Notes under the pieces: generated by a model
What the model was told of the DNA's origin: nothing
What the model saw: the letters and a program-made list of their open reading frames with translations, nothing else
The model's database searches: none
Position numbers and translations under genes: made by a program
In this document: in pieces, positions 46,600-60,800 of the stretch
Position numbering within the stretch: position 1 is the first letter of the stretch
How the letters are laid out: each line of letters begins with the position of its first letter
Assembly: GCA_023105745.1 (NCBI GenBank)
Contig: JALGQZ010000015.1
Coordinates: 18,390,499-18,454,498 of the forward strand
Length of the DNA: 64,000 bases
Source: Austropuccinia psidii
Lineage: Eukaryota > Basidiomycota > Pucciniomycetes > Pucciniales > Sphaerophragmiaceae
Direction of reading: 5' to 3'

Positions 46600-49500
46600 G
46601 AATTAACTCATAGAATATCTACATATATCTCAAAGTTAACTCATCCCTAACTTGAGTAATATCTTCATATGTATTCCCAATTGACTTTATTATACACCCA
46701 ATCCATATCTCTGTAGAATGATTACCCCTTCTTTACTGGCACTGAGGTGATAAGGCTGTTGGGGGTTTCCTACAGTTATAAAATAGTACTGTGAGATATC
46801 TTTCCTCCAAATTAAAACTCAGGAGATGAGATCTTTTTCTTATCATCACATTGTCTTAACCTTCAATTCCATTTGCTCTCAGCCTTCCTATCAATTTCAA
46901 CACAATATTGAACAAATTTATTCCAAACCACTGTCTCACATATTTATGTGTAGTATTTGAGAGCTTGTAATTTCTTATACATAAAATCAAAGACAATCCA
47001 ATATGTATACTTTCCCAGAAAAAAGGCACCTTACCATATAGTTTCTTATTCAATAAGCTCTTTTATTCAGTTTTTAATGTTTCTTGCTTCAATTAATATA
47101 GAATAAACAAATCATCATATAAATTGATTAATCATAATTATCTCAAAATATTACCAATATAAAATAAACATAGGATAATTGAATTGCAATTTGAATTTTT
47201 GACTCTATCAAGCTCTGATTTTTCTACTTAGAGTTTGTATAGATGTCTATTTTGATTGATTACCCAATAGAAATTGAATTGAAGAGACATAAATAGATTT
47301 AATTTTGATCCTTTCATGGAATATATATTTCTGGCTCTACATGAATTTGTATTTATCTAGATAATTCTATATATTTAAGCTTATATTGTTCATTAAGAAT
47401 AATTTCTGATGGAAATTGAACAATATTCAGTACTTTCTTGTTTGCATTGAGACAATATCAAAATATGCCAAATAGCCAATGCTTGAGAATTATGTCTTAC
47501 AATCAAAACAATATAAAACCTTTCAAAATATGCATTAGAAATATATATATTGAATAAATAAGAATAGATTCCTTGATCATTAAAGCCAACATAAATGTCA
47601 TGCAATATTGTTTTGGTGAATTTTGATTATAAGTCTTATTTGTTGAGGTGTGCACTGGAGAACCTCTGTAACTGTTCTGTATCTACTTCCTTGTTACTGC
47701 TTGTCAATCCTTAGTCTCTATATAGTATTTAGCTTTAAATAATGTGCTGAATAAGGGACTTGAATGGGAATAAAGAAGTAAGCCTCATAGGTTTCTCAAA
47801 TTACTATGAGCCAATGAAACTGGGAATAAGTACATCCCAGCTAAGCTTATGGAGATTTTCGCCCTGACCAATGAGGATTATAAGCATTTCTTTTGATTAA
47901 TTTGCTATCAAATCACAGCTAAATGATATGTATAAGCTTTACTATAATTGTGAACAATCCACCACTAGCTACTCCACTAAGAGAATAAAATGTGGAAATC
48001 AAGTCTCATCCTTTTTTTTGAAGGAGTTTTTGGAATTGGATTGATTATACACAAATGAAATTTATGCTTCTTATTGATATATATATAAATTAACCTCAGG
48101 AGAAGGTCTCTTCAAGTGTATCTTTCCCCAGTCTTAGCTTGAAAAGATATAATGAAATCTCCTTCATCAACATAGTGCTCTTGAGGTGTTTTTTTAAGGA
48201 AATCCTTTTGAGGCAAAATTCTTTCTATTTCAGTTTTTGATTTTTCCATTTTTGATACCTTCAGTAATCTTGATGATCAAAAAATTCATGGCAAGGGTTT
48301 AAGAACAGATTATTGTTTAATTTATTCAAACAAAACACTTAATTTGTATTAACACATGATTAAAATCAAAATCACCCGATCATTTTCTGAATTTTTCTCT
48401 TTTTGATTTCTATATCTTATCTTTTTAATTTCCTTCAATGGGTTCTTTAAATGTACTTTCAATAAATTAACTTGTGTAAAGGGAAGAACCATATATATAT
48501 ATTGATCTTTTGTGTTGATTTACTTAATATTCTAATCATATTTTGTTGTCTTATTTTTTTGAGAAAACTATAAATAAGTATATAATAAATAGAGAATTCA
48601 TATCAATAATTTGAATCTTTTATAAAAAAAAACCAATGAATTACCCATTTAATTAACTTTAATGAAAAGTTAATGTAGCTTAGACAAAAAAACTAGATAT
48701 TCTCTTGAAGGGATTATTTCTCAGAAGTAAATTCAGAACTATCTCCATGTTTATCCCCAAATTAACTTAGCACTTATTCTAAACATATCTTCATGTAAAC
48801 AACCATTCCAACTTGGAACAAATCTCAGTATCAATATCCAAGCTAGATTAGTATTAACTAAATACTTGACCTATAGGTAAGCTAAATTTTAACTCATCAA
48901 CCTTTACAAGAAGCTCCATTTGGGTGATTATTCAGGTTTTATGGTTTTTTTAAGCATTCAACTGCTATTCCTATAGGAAAATTTCAAAGTAACTCAGAAT
49001 TTATAATGGTTCAAAACTCAAAAAAGGTTAAACCTTCTTATTGCTTAATTAAAATTTAGAGAAATCAATTTATTGATTAGGAAAGCTTGAAATATCTTAA
49101 AAATGAAAATAGATTTCATCCCCAACTTTCATGTACACATAAAGGCTGTACAAGAAGTGTGTAGACTGAAGAGTATCATGTTTTAGTAATACTGCAAGCA
49201 GTCAATTATATAACTGTGTGGTTTTATACCAGTAATTGAATGATTTGAAGTGTTTACTGATAATCTACAAGATAATAAGTATTTTTGTGAATGACCACTT
49301 CCCTCTAAGCCTCTTGCTTATAAATTTTTTGATGAAGCAGTCACACTTATTTGTAGTACCATAGTGCATGCAGTATTTACTGATTCCAGTCAAAACCTGC
49401 CCATGTTCAATTGTACTACAATATGTACTGCAGAACAACTGTACCATTCCATGATGTGGCTTTTGACTGAAATCATGGTGACCCTCAGTTCTTGGTGGAA

Positions 49501-50300
49501 ATTTTATTCTTATATTTGAGTTCTCTATTAGGGGAAACATTTTAGAAGGATTGATTTTACAAATATATTGCTGAACTTTTTTTTCTAACATTCTTATTGT
49601 TTTCCTTAGAACTCAAGTAAAATTGAAATAGCAAGTCCCTCAATTAATTACATATAACCTTAAAACATGAGATCAATTACCTTTGAAAGGAATAGATTCT
49701 TTTTATATTTACGATCAGCCCATTTCTTCCTTATAAATGTAGAACCCAAGATCAAGGTGCAGGAGTTCCTCAAGATTGAATAAAAATCTTTTTTATCATT
49801 ATTTGGAAAATAATGTTATTGTACCATCTGCAATGGGACCTTCCTTCAAAGCTGGAGATAGACTCATTGACTTTGCTGGTGTTGGACTAGAATAACAAGC
49901 TAGTAAAAACCCATTGCTCATACCTTGGCTCTGAATGAGGACTTAACCATGTCTTGTACAGAATTGGTCAACCACTACCAGAGTTTTATACTTGCAAAAT
50001 CATTTTTGTTGTGGTGAGCTGCATTATCAGACTTATGAATCAGAGTAAAACTATCCACTTCAATCAATCTTTTGGCAGAGGAATATTTTGATGATGCAGG
50101 TGGTTCCCTAAGGTCAAACATGTCCTTTCACTCCTTTTGGGACTCTTTTAGGTGACCTGATTGGGCCAATGTTTACAGGAAGCTGGGCATCTCAAAAGAA
50201 TGATCAATGACTTTGCAGCTGATTGTGATTTGAAGTTTGAAATTGGGCTTGGCTTCAGCAAAGTTGGTGACATGTAGCCATCATTTGTGGAGCATTTGAT
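46600..50300. other. No identifiable gene
   Basis: AT-rich throughout. The longest minus-strand frame, 49591-49265 (108 codons, Cys-bearing, contains FCSTYCSTIEHGQVL), matches nothing I know and lacks supporting frames. Short T or A runs are common. No repeat of note was found by eye. Confidence 0.35.
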
Positions 50301-52210
50301 GAGTTTATGCCAAGAGGGGACTGATGCAGGTGGACGTAACTCTCCTGTGTTTGAATACTAGAAGAGGCGGCAACGCAAGGTATTGCTGTGGGCAGGTCTA
50401 CATTCTCTTCACTGCACTGAGGGCAAGGAGTAAGAGTTGAATAACAAATAAAAGCAAAAGACTCAGATGCTTGGAAAAATGTGCTTTGGCTTTACTTCAA
50501 TGAAATGAGGCTTGGCAGTTTCATCATGGGGGGTAAGATAGCTTCCCTGGTGATATTAGTTACAATCAGTCAAGGTGGATATTTACTAATATTTGTAGTA
50601 TCAACTGGGGGGTTTGGGATGGACAACATTGAAGGCAGCAGTGTGGACAAGAAGCAGGCCTTGAGAAATAGCTCAACAGGTAAGCTGGGACTATGTTGGC
50701 GGAACTTCTGACTCTGTAGTAGGAATCAAGACACATTCTACTACAACCCCTAAATAAGAGGATTCCTTTTCTCCAAAGAAGCTTGGTTTGAACTCTGGTT
50801 GGCAGTTTCCAGGGCTTCCTACTTTGATGTTTATTCAGCTGTTGTTAGGAAAAGTAAAGTTAAGGGATCAGCTACACTTGCCCTGAAGAAGTGGGAAGAA
50901 GGGTTGTTGGTTTGAAAGGTTAGTTTACAGTGGCTTGACCAAGCAATGGTGCTTGGTAAGAAGGCAAAATAATAGTTGTGAGGGCGGCTTGCTAACCAGA
51001 CTTGTTGGCTCTGTTCACTTCTCTCCTACCATGTTGAATCTCACATGGTTGTTCTGCATTGGGTATAAATTGGTCACGGTAAGAATGCTTCCCCTTGACA
51101 AAAACCAGATGGCTCACTAGTCTTTTGCCTGCTTGAATTACTGTCTGTGCTGCGTGTGAGGGTACTTGCTACATGAACTGAACTTACAACTGCTTCTTTA
51201 GCATTTGTGTGAATGGTATATTCTTTAATCAAAGCAGCAGCTGGTTCTTGTCAGGCTTCATAGTTGAGTTCAGGGTCAGATATTGATCTGACAAGATCTC
51301 TGCCTTCCTTCTCTTGGTTGTTTGGCACCAAAACCTTACTGTTAGTTTCACTTTCTCTGAAGATATGGCAGCTTCAGCTCATGACCCAGTGGATAAAGAC
51401 TTGGCAGTTTGGCTTGTGCAGTAAGAGTGAAATTCTTCTTGTCAGTTTGAGAGGCAGGTGATGTAGTTGCATGCTCTTCTTGCAGGAGCTTCAACTCTTC
51501 AGCCGATGTGGTTCTGAAAGAAATTTGAATTAGATTTGTCCTTGGAGTCAGCACTGGCTCTTCATCTGACATGTCCAAAGCCTTGTCAGCTTTCAATGTG
51601 GTTGCTGGTTCAAGTTCTCCTTCTGATAGCTCATGGTCAGATGTTATTTTGTCTTCAATGCCAGCCAGAGCTTGCTACTGCTCCTTTTCAACATTCTTGG
51701 GAATGAAATTTTCAGGAAGCCCCACAATATCATTGACAGAATTTTCATTAGCATAAGATGTGGTTGAAATGGGATCTTCTTCCAGCTCAAAATTGCACCT
51801 CCCACCAAAGTTTGCTGAGGATCTCTATCAGCTTCTGGGTCAGGTGAGAAGCATTGAGGTAGAGCCATTGTCTCCATAGCTGGAACCTTGGTGAGTCGTT
51901 GACGAGATTGATCTGGTGCAACATCTGACTCAGCAATGGTTGGGTGCATAATGGGATTTACTGATGTGTTGTCAGGCTCCTTGGCTGGGGGATGGTTACA
52001 AATTTAAGTGGTCTATGATTATGATCTGTATCAAACAATTTTCTAGAACCATGAGCAAATCGACTGCACATGACAGCAGGTGTTCCATTTGAAAATCAGC
52101 TTGGATACCTCCTCTGAATTGGGTTGTAACCAGGATTCCAATTTTCATTGATATTCCAGGTTCTTCCAAGCCACTAAAATATGGAGGAATTTTCAGCATT
52201 ATTATTTTTT
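50300..52210. other. Slightly GC-richer stretch with unassigned minus-strand frame
   Basis: CG dinucleotides cluster here more than elsewhere, for example four between 50335 and 50377. On the minus strand one frame runs from about 51800 to 51348 with a single stop. It is acidic and Ser/Thr-rich: VNDIVGLPENFIPKNVEKE, then ITSDHELSEGELEPATTLKA, and MSDEEPVLTPRTNLIQISF. An upstream minus piece, 52199-51996, contains PPYFSGLEEPGISMKIG. Together they suggest a disordered protein or gag-like relic, possibly a younger element than its surroundings. Family unknown. Confidence 0.3.
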
Positions 52211-52214
52211 TATT

Positions 52215-55200
52215 TTATACAATACATATGTATTTCAATATGAGATATCTTCAGAGATTTGGATTGATGAGAAAGGCTTTGCATTCTATTTTCATCTTTA
52301 TTCAGATATTGCATGCTATTACTACCCTTCATATACATTCTGACTTAAAACATTTTTATTTATCTTCTGAAGTCCTTCATAAGGAATAATCAGTTCCCAA
52401 AATAAATGAAACCTTCATTTTACTGAAATACACACCTATTTCTGATATATAGTAATATAACCTCATGTTTTTTCTTTAAAAGTGTCTTGAAAAAAACCCT
52501 CCCCTTGATGAAATTCTCACCTTAAGGAGATTTTTTTTTTCCTTTTTTATATGACCAGTTTTTTTAAGGTTAGAAATAAATCAAAGGAATACTTCAAACC
52601 TTTTGCATGAATGGACTTATTCAGAAAGAAAAAATACAGAATATCTCATTAATTATTCAGACTCTTCTCAATATCATTATTATTTGCATTTCATTTTATT
52701 ATTTCTGTTATCATTAATGAATCTCATCAATTTTTCCTATGAAGAAATCCCATATTTCCCTTTAAACAAGAAAAAAATTAATTTTGGTTCTTTTAAATTT
52801 CTTTTTATTGAAAAATAAGTGGTGGGGTATATTATAAGGTGAATCCCGCCACTGGAAAAAGATTCAAAATTCTGATTGATATTGACAATTAAGTTTCAAA
52901 GGGAGAAGAATTGTGAAAAATGTTGATCATTTTCAATGGAGGAGGGATTGCAGTAGCAGATGGTACAGGTATGATACTATAATCGTCAGTATTAAGATAT
53001 AAAATCAAAAAAATTGATAATGTAAAAGTTTTTGAGGACTAGTAAGAGCTCAGAAAATTCCAAAATCAAAAAACAATGATATCATAAAATTCAATAAGAT
53101 TCATTAAAAGTTGATAATTCAATTAAAAAAGCAAATTATCATTAATAAAAAAATTCTTTACATTCAAAAAAAGAGGTCTTACAGTAATTTTATTAGAAGG
53201 AAAAAGAAAATTATTTCAATAAAAGCTATAGGAAAATACAGCTCATTTGCCATAGTTTTTTATCATTCATTTTGTGAGGTTAATTGATCCTCTGATGTTG
53301 AATTTTGAATAAAAAGTGTTTTAATTGTTTTTTTGACTTTTACTTTGAACAGTAAAGAGACAAAATATTCAATTTAGAACAAATAAATGGGGTACAGAAT
53401 GATAAGACATTCATAAGCTAAATCTTCTAATTATAATTTCATTTTCAAATTAAAATATGATATTGGATGTTAAGGGATGAGAAAAAATAATTGTATATCT
53501 GGGAGATATCTGAATCTACCTCTTATAGTATTAAGCCAAATAGTAATCCAAAAACTTGATCTCACTATCATTCTGTTTACGTCAAGTCAAGCCTCCAATT
53601 AAGAGCTTTATTATAATTCTTTAAAGCTTCAAACAAATGTTATTATTTTGAAAGATAAACTTTGAAAATTTTGATTGTATTTCCCTTGATAATAGCTGAT
53701 GATTGATAAACTACATGGATATTCAAAATATGAGTTAAATGCTCAAAAATTAGATGGAAAAATTTGAGATGTAATTTTGAATATATTGTGAAGCTTTCTG
53801 CATATGGATTTGAAGTAATATCTTGTATCACTTCAATATTCTCTCTGAAAAATTCAAGCTTAATTCTGTAGTACCTCACCTATAAAATATCAATTGAATA
53901 AATCTTATATAGGCTATTAATAGAAATAAATACCAGAAAACAGAACAAGGAACCCTATTTTTATTTTTTTTGAAAATATGCAAAGAAGATCAATATATAA
54001 TTGTGCTGAATTCACTTTAGAGATTCCTTATGGGTATAGCTTTACTATCATTTTTAGATTCAATAGATTTATCCTAATAAATTAATTTCCACAAAATTCT
54101 AATATTCCTGATTAATAACACTCAATAAATAGATTTTGTAAGATAAGATATTTATTTCAAAGTAAGATGGAAATTAACTATTTAAAACAATTGGATCATT
54201 TTTTCACTAATTCAAAAATAAATATGCTCAACTATTGTGAATTTCTATCCAATATTCATATCTTATTTAACATAATTTACAGATTTTTCATTCATAAATT
54301 TATGGAAAATTCAACTTGAAGAACTTAGACATTTCATTTTCCAACTCTCTTAATTGATTTGAGCTTTTTGGCTGTTTGAAATTGGAGAACTTGAAGAATT
54401 ACTCTGAAGTAATTAGCTCTAAAAAGCCATTGAATAGAATGAAAATCTTGATTTATTTTGAAATGAAGAGCTCTACATTTGTTCTAACTATAAAAAGAGT
54501 TCTTATGCCTGCATAAAAGAAAAAATAAAAGTTTTTCCTATGAAATATAAAAAATATAATTCAAAGATAAGAAAAATATAAAATGAGTTTGATGTCATAT
54601 TTTGCAATAAAAATGATTAAAATTAAACTTTAACACATAATATACTGAGTTCTACTTCTCTTAACTCTAGCATATATAATTGCATTGGATTCATGTAAAG
54701 TATATCAGTATTAGGAGTTGGAGCTATATCATATCTCTCCTGAATTTCTCAAACTGATACCTCAAGAAATCAAAAATTATTAAATGATTAAATTTGGATT
54801 TGAAGGGGTTGAATGTGAGGCACATCAAGATCATTAGTTGTAAAAAACTGATACTTTAACCAAGATACACAAACATATTGATAAATTTCTATTATAAACA
54901 AACAATTCTATTGTACATAAATCTAACAAAGATGATTTTTAGAGGGAACTTAAATTAAGGTTATGTTAATTTCATTGCTATTTCCTTACAGCAAGAATTA
55001 TCCTCCATTTACACCTTGGTATGGACTCTTACAAATACTTACCAAAAATGAAATAAGGAATAGATATTCTGCTTGAAATTCTCACATACTCTGGCTCTAC
55101 AGAGTTTTTTAGGCTAACATGCTGGAAATATCTCTTACCTGTTTACTTACTTTATTTTTCAAATAACTCAAAGATTGAGGTTCTTTTTAAGATTAGAAAT

Positions 55201-55540
55201 ATTGACATCAACAATAAAATGCAGTGTCTACAGTCAGCCCTTGTAATGTGTTTCATAGATTAGATGTATCGCATGAATTCCTGGGGGTTGTCTTAGATCT
55301 TGAACTCTTGATCATTGTTTCAAGTGTGAGGCTCTCATCATATTGGAATGTTATTAAAGAGGTAATAAGATTGATTACTTGTGAATTGTACCAGTTTCTT
55401 CAAAGCAAAGACCAAAGGGACAGGATGATTGATGTTTATTAACCTGAGATTGAGTGCCTATGGCATACATCGTGCCTAAAATTTTATTTCCTGATTCTTG
55501 GAGTTTATTCAAAAAAAATATATATTTAAATAAAAAATTG
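52215..55540. other. No identifiable gene
   Basis: Highly AT-rich spacer with short overlapping frames on both strands. The 72-codon plus frame at 55224-55442 (contains HEFLGVVLDLELLIIVSS) has no recognisable domain. Confidence 0.4.
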
Positions 55541-55542
55541 AT

Positions 55543-55905
55543 TTATATCTTTTCAGATTCATTAAGCTTTGTGAAAGGGATAAATTGTACAATTGCAAAA
55601 GTTTTCAACTGAGAATGTGAAAGATTATTATCATTCAAAATTGTAAAACCAAAATCTAAAGAAAAACAATTTTCTTGAATATATTCTCTATGAAGAGGAG
55701 TTTTAGCTAAAAAGATAGGTCTTAAAGTTTTTCTACTGTTATAATTGAGAGGAATGGCATTGAAGTAATCATCATATAAGAACTCACATTTTCTAAGATG
55801 AGGGATTTGTAAATCAATACCCAATTGTTTTATTTCTTTTTGATGGGAGTGTTGATGACATCTTTGAGAATCAGAAATAATACCCTTTCTATTTTTCTAT
55901 GCATG
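55543..55905 (-). CDS. Unidentified open frame, no ATG near its start
   Basis: A minus-strand frame of about 120 codons is open from a TAG just above 55905 down to 55543. It reads KGIISDSQRCHQHSHQKEI, then LRKCEFLYDDYFNAIPLNY and PLHREYIQENCFSLDFGFT. Composition is balanced and protein-like, unlike the low-complexity frames nearby. No ATG is present near the beginning, so if real it is an exon or a fragment. I cannot name it. Confidence 0.25.
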
Positions 55906-55999
55906 ATATTGAAACTAACCAAAAAAGAATAATGTTAGCCCCTTTTTACAATGTGTTTAGCCACTCTTTTACATACTCCCATAAATTCGGTTTTTTTAA

Positions 56000-57290
56000 A
56001 GAAAATTATTTAATTTAATTATTAAAAAAAGATTGATAGAGGAAATTGCCAGATAGATGGAAAAAATTAATTAAAAGACAAAAATTGAATTTGAGAATTA
56101 AAATTTCAAATTCATTTCCAAAAAACTTATATAAAATTACATGAATTTGAAATGATTGATTTGTTTAATTAACTGAGAATGAAATTTAATTAATTATATT
56201 AATTCAGTTAGAATGAAATCTATTCAATTGAAAAAAAATCATTGGGTTATGATTATTAGTTTTCTTAATTGATAATTAAAATTGAAAATAAACCACAATT
56301 GATTCAATTTGAATTAGTGAAATTGAAATTTCATTCATTAAATTTATTAAGTGAAAAGATAATTTAATTGATTATGATAAACCTAAATTTATTGCTTTAA
56401 GTCATGAAAAAACCAAAATTAATGAAGCTAATGGTTTAATTAAAGCTTGATAGAATACAAAAGACATAAATTATTGAATGAAAAGGAAATAGTGGGAAAA
56501 ATTTCAACAAAATTATGGAAAATAAAAAATAATTGAAAACAAAAAATTAATTTTTTTATCTCATTTAAAAAATAACATTATAAATATGTAAGAAAAATAC
56601 AAAAATTGGTGAAAGGAATTCAAGTTCCAAAAAAAAGCTATTATCAAAAGAAATTAGTGGAATTTGAAAAAAGGTTATTTTACCTTTTGATCAAAATTCC
56701 TCATTATAATGATTTGCACCTTTTTCAGAGAAAATTTCACAATTAATAAGATTTCAACTACTCAGCAAAAATTAAGAATCCAAAATTTAAATTCATGCAA
56801 ATAATAAATTGATATAAAAGCTGAGGAAGGTTAAACCAGAAATGAGTACTGCACAAATTCAACACTTGCATTCTGTGAAAAATTCATATAGGAAATCTGT
56901 GGGAAAATGATTGATTCAAAATAATGATGAGGTAGGTGTCCAATAAAACATTTGACAATTTGAAAAAAAAGTAGATTCTGGTAAGGACCTTTGTGCTTTA
57001 TTTCAACAATGATTAAACTCAACATACAAGGTTCTCAAAGTTGGAAAAGACCTTTTATAATGAAAATGTTTCAATTAATTGAAAAAGATTTACGAAGATG
57101 GAAGAATAGACTCAGATAAATATTTTTAATAATTGAGACAAAAGTAAGAATATTCAAGATAAAGAATACTACTTGCAAATAAGGAAAACTCATGGCTAGA
57201 AATTAAGCTTAAAAGACTTGCAAAGATATTTTTTGCAACAACAATATGGCTTATTAAAGAGTAATAAGGAAACACTTCACGTTTTTATGA
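56000..57290. repeat. AATT-type array and A-rich tract
   Basis: 56080-56460 repeats AATTGA and TTAATTGA words like 18300-19070. 56460-56700 is A-rich. The rest is AT-rich with no gene. It lies on the interior side of the reversed R1 copy, as the T-rich tract does for copies 1 and 2 in their orientation. Confidence 0.5.
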
Positions 57291-57299
57291 AGAAAAGAC

Positions 57300-57814
57300 T
57301 GAATTCCTTGTTTATACCTTTTCAAAGGTATTTAAAGTCTGCAAGAGGACAAAAAAAAAATATAGTTGATGATTTGGCTGGAAAATGTGTAATTTCTAAA
57401 AAGATCCTTTTTATATATTGAAGTTTTGCAATCAAAAAAAATTGAAAATATTTTTTGTAATGTTGGGCACATTTGAAGTGAGTTGATTCATCCAATTGGA
57501 AAGAAAAATGGAATTTATATATATTCTCCAAAAATCTTAATGAGAGAAATTTGATCCCTTTTTGGGACTGATTTTCATTAAAGACTCTCTTGAATTAATG
57601 AGTGGTGGATATGTTATGTACAAGGAGACCAAAAATGATCATTGAAAGTCCAAATTTTTCTATTTCAAATGAATAAAATCCTGAATGTCCAAATTTATGG
57701 CTGAAAGTATCTGAAAAATGTTTCAAAGTTAGAATTAAGCTTAGGACTCTGGTTGAAAGCATGTTGGACCTGCTACCTTTGCCAGTGGTGGTAGCTTTTT
57801 CTTCATGGTGAATG
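57300..57814 (-). repeat. Dispersed repeat R1, reversed copy
   Basis: In reverse complement it matches copy 1. The plus strand reads GTTGGACCTGCTACC (57751), GGTAGCTTTTTCTTCATGGTG (57790), GGCTGAAAGTATCTGAAAAATG (57702), TTTTCTATTTCAAATGAATAA (57656) and TTTGAAGTGAGTTGATTCATCC (57471). Each faces its partner in 10200-10560 in the right order. Confidence 0.65.
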
Positions 57815-60800
57815 TTTTTTCAAGATCCCTCCTACCATCACAACAAAACACCATTATTATTCTCAACATATATATTCAAATATGAAAGAAACTCAAGTCA
57901 AGGAACCAATCAACAACTTTAGTTTTTACTCAGTAAAACTCTAAGATATCTGAGCTCAAATAAGATCAAAGAAGAAATAAATGATACAAATATACAAGGA
58001 TTTATCTTCAAAGCTCTCCATATAACTGGATGAAGTGAATCAGAAGGAACTCAATTGATGAGAGGATTTGAATATAGTTTTACCAAGTATCAGGATCCTC
58101 AGTGACCTTTTAAGTGTTAAAAATCAAGAAATTAAATTACATTCATTAACCAGGTGTGTTGCCAGTATCCATATTCAATTGGATAAATATTAAAAACCAC
58201 TCTAGGTGTAGTAAGCAAATCAGCTGTTGAGGGAAAATTAAGGTCAATATTATTAAATATTCTTCCAGAGTTATCAGAATAAGATCATTGTGAGTTAAGC
58301 TAGGGATAGCTTCAGAGGTATTCCCAAAAATAAGTTGAAGATACTGTAAAGGACCTGTATGAAAATCCCCTAGGTTTTTCTGTGGTTGTCTCTTATTAGT
58401 GAGTATGAAGTTTATATAGAGTGTCCCTGATTATGGCTTGCATTTCTGAAATTGACTATTTTGTGGACCTTAATCAATTTCCAAAATAGATAATGAAGAC
58501 TCTAAAGCTTTCTATTTGCTTTAAACAAAGCAATGAATGTGTTATTATTGGAATAGGGATCTCAAATTACAGAAGAGACATTACTTCTGGTTCATAATTT
58601 ATTCATTAGTTATTTTGAGATAAAATTATTAATTCCAAATCCCAATTGATTTCAGCTTTAGGATGGCCCATATTTCATCATTTTAGGCTTAAAGCATAGC
58701 CATATACAGCATTAGAAGAGCTGGTAAGTTTTGAATGCAAACAAAGCTCAAAATATACTTTTAACAAAGGCCTTGCTCATTCTGAGCTTAAAGTATAACT
58801 TCCTATTCCTTTGAAAGTTATTCTTCTCAGTGAAAAGCTCCATTAATTGAGAACAACCTTTTTATCTTATTCTTTAAATGAGAGGTAACATATTTTCACT
58901 TATTTTATTAACCTTTGTGCCTAGCATATTCCAATAAATTGCAATATTAAGCAGCTCTCTTCATATTAATATCCCCTGTTCTTGATAAAAAAACACAAGC
59001 TGCTTCCTTTGAATGAAACATTCCAAACAAACTTCTCAAAAAGCTAGCTGGAGCTTGAAATACATTTATCTTTCCCATGTTTTTTTGAGAATAACTGAAT
59101 TTATTGTAACAATTTGTTAATTTAAATTATCCTCATTTCATTCTTGGATCTGAAATGTTTATTTGATATCCAATTTTTCTTGTTGAAAATAATTTAAAAA
59201 GGATTGGGTAAAGCTGATTCATGATGAAATTACTTTCATCTTTCCAAATTCTAGTGAAATATATGCTTAAAATTATATGAGGCCTTGAAAGCTTTAATTT
59301 CTTGAAACATCCTCCAGAATAAAATGAATATTGTATCAATAAATGGTAATATTTCTCTTTCACAAATACTGTATGAAAGCATACCACTTTTCAGCACATC
59401 ATTCCTACATACATATGTTTAAAAATGATAAATTTTGTTTTCTGAGGGAGCATGATATTTAGAATTTGTACCTATGGACAAAGTTGGTTCAACAAAGCCC
59501 AGCTGACTTTTGATTTCCTCTTTAGCTTACCCAGGAGTGTTGAGTGTCCTATATGTGCTGGTAAATTAAATTTGCCAGAGCAGGACCAAACAAGATATTT
59601 GGTTTGTACTGAATGGGGTTTGAGAAACTAAAGCATACTTTAATTCAACAGAATACCTTCAAATCTTAAATTAGGTCCAAAAAGGTGCACTTGGCTCACC
59701 TGATGCCACATTACAGGTTTTGTTTGCCATTACAGGAAGAAATATTGGTTAATTAACAGTGATAGAACTTGGGAAGGCATTCATAAAATATATCTTAGAT
59801 ATTCTCAAGGAAAATGCATTTCTTTTTTCTCAAAGCATCATCATTCAGTTTGGAATGGAAAGAATGAGATGTTCAGGGATTAAATTCTATTCTTTTAATT
59901 CTAATTAACTTTGACTTATTCCTACTGATTAATTTTACTTGTAAAGATATTTCCCCTCATATTTTAGGAGTTTGTATTTTGACTTCTACTATTGTGTTTA
60001 ATTCCTTCCAAATGGAATGAAAAATTTATTTCAGGCAGCCCAAAGATCAGCCTCTTTCCTCTGTGGATGGTTTTTATAATTTCTACAATGTCTATGGCAA
60101 TTCATTATTTGATTTAATTTCTTAAATTTTCCAAAACAACTGCAAGAATCACATAACACAAGGGCAAATTTTGAGCCACTTTCTGCAAAGTGAAACAAGG
60201 TCATATTGTGGTCACATTTATAAGGTATCACTCCAAAGTCACATTTCTGTCACAGGGTGTTTTGTTCACCTCAGTGGAAGCCAAAGCCTTGATGTGATGG
60301 CATAGCTTCTATTGCTTTGGTATGACTATCAGCATTTATTCTCTATGAAAATGCAATATGTGCCAATCCAAGCATATTGAAATGCTAATAATTAATGAGT
60401 TCATTTATAAAAGGATTTTGATAATGAAGATTGATGAAAGTGATGCAAAGAGAAGTTGAAAAGTATCAATATTGAGAGAAAAGTATGGAAAGATTGAAAA
60501 GGAACAAAATTTCCAAGAAAATAGAGGGTGACCTTGCATACAGATACAACACATCAAAAACCAAAATAATGTCTTAACCTCTTTAAAATAATTGAACAGC
60601 TGCTAGATTTCATTCAAAGAGCTTAAAGAATCAAGATCAGCGTGAAAAACTATGAGAAAAGGTAAGTTGTTCTCTTATAGCCTTTGCTGGTTGTTTGAGG
60701 CTATATATCAAATGAAGACCTATACTCATTAGAAGGAATCATATATTCTGAAATTTAAGGATGTATCAAGGTTTAATTGAGTAAAGATATATCCATGGTT

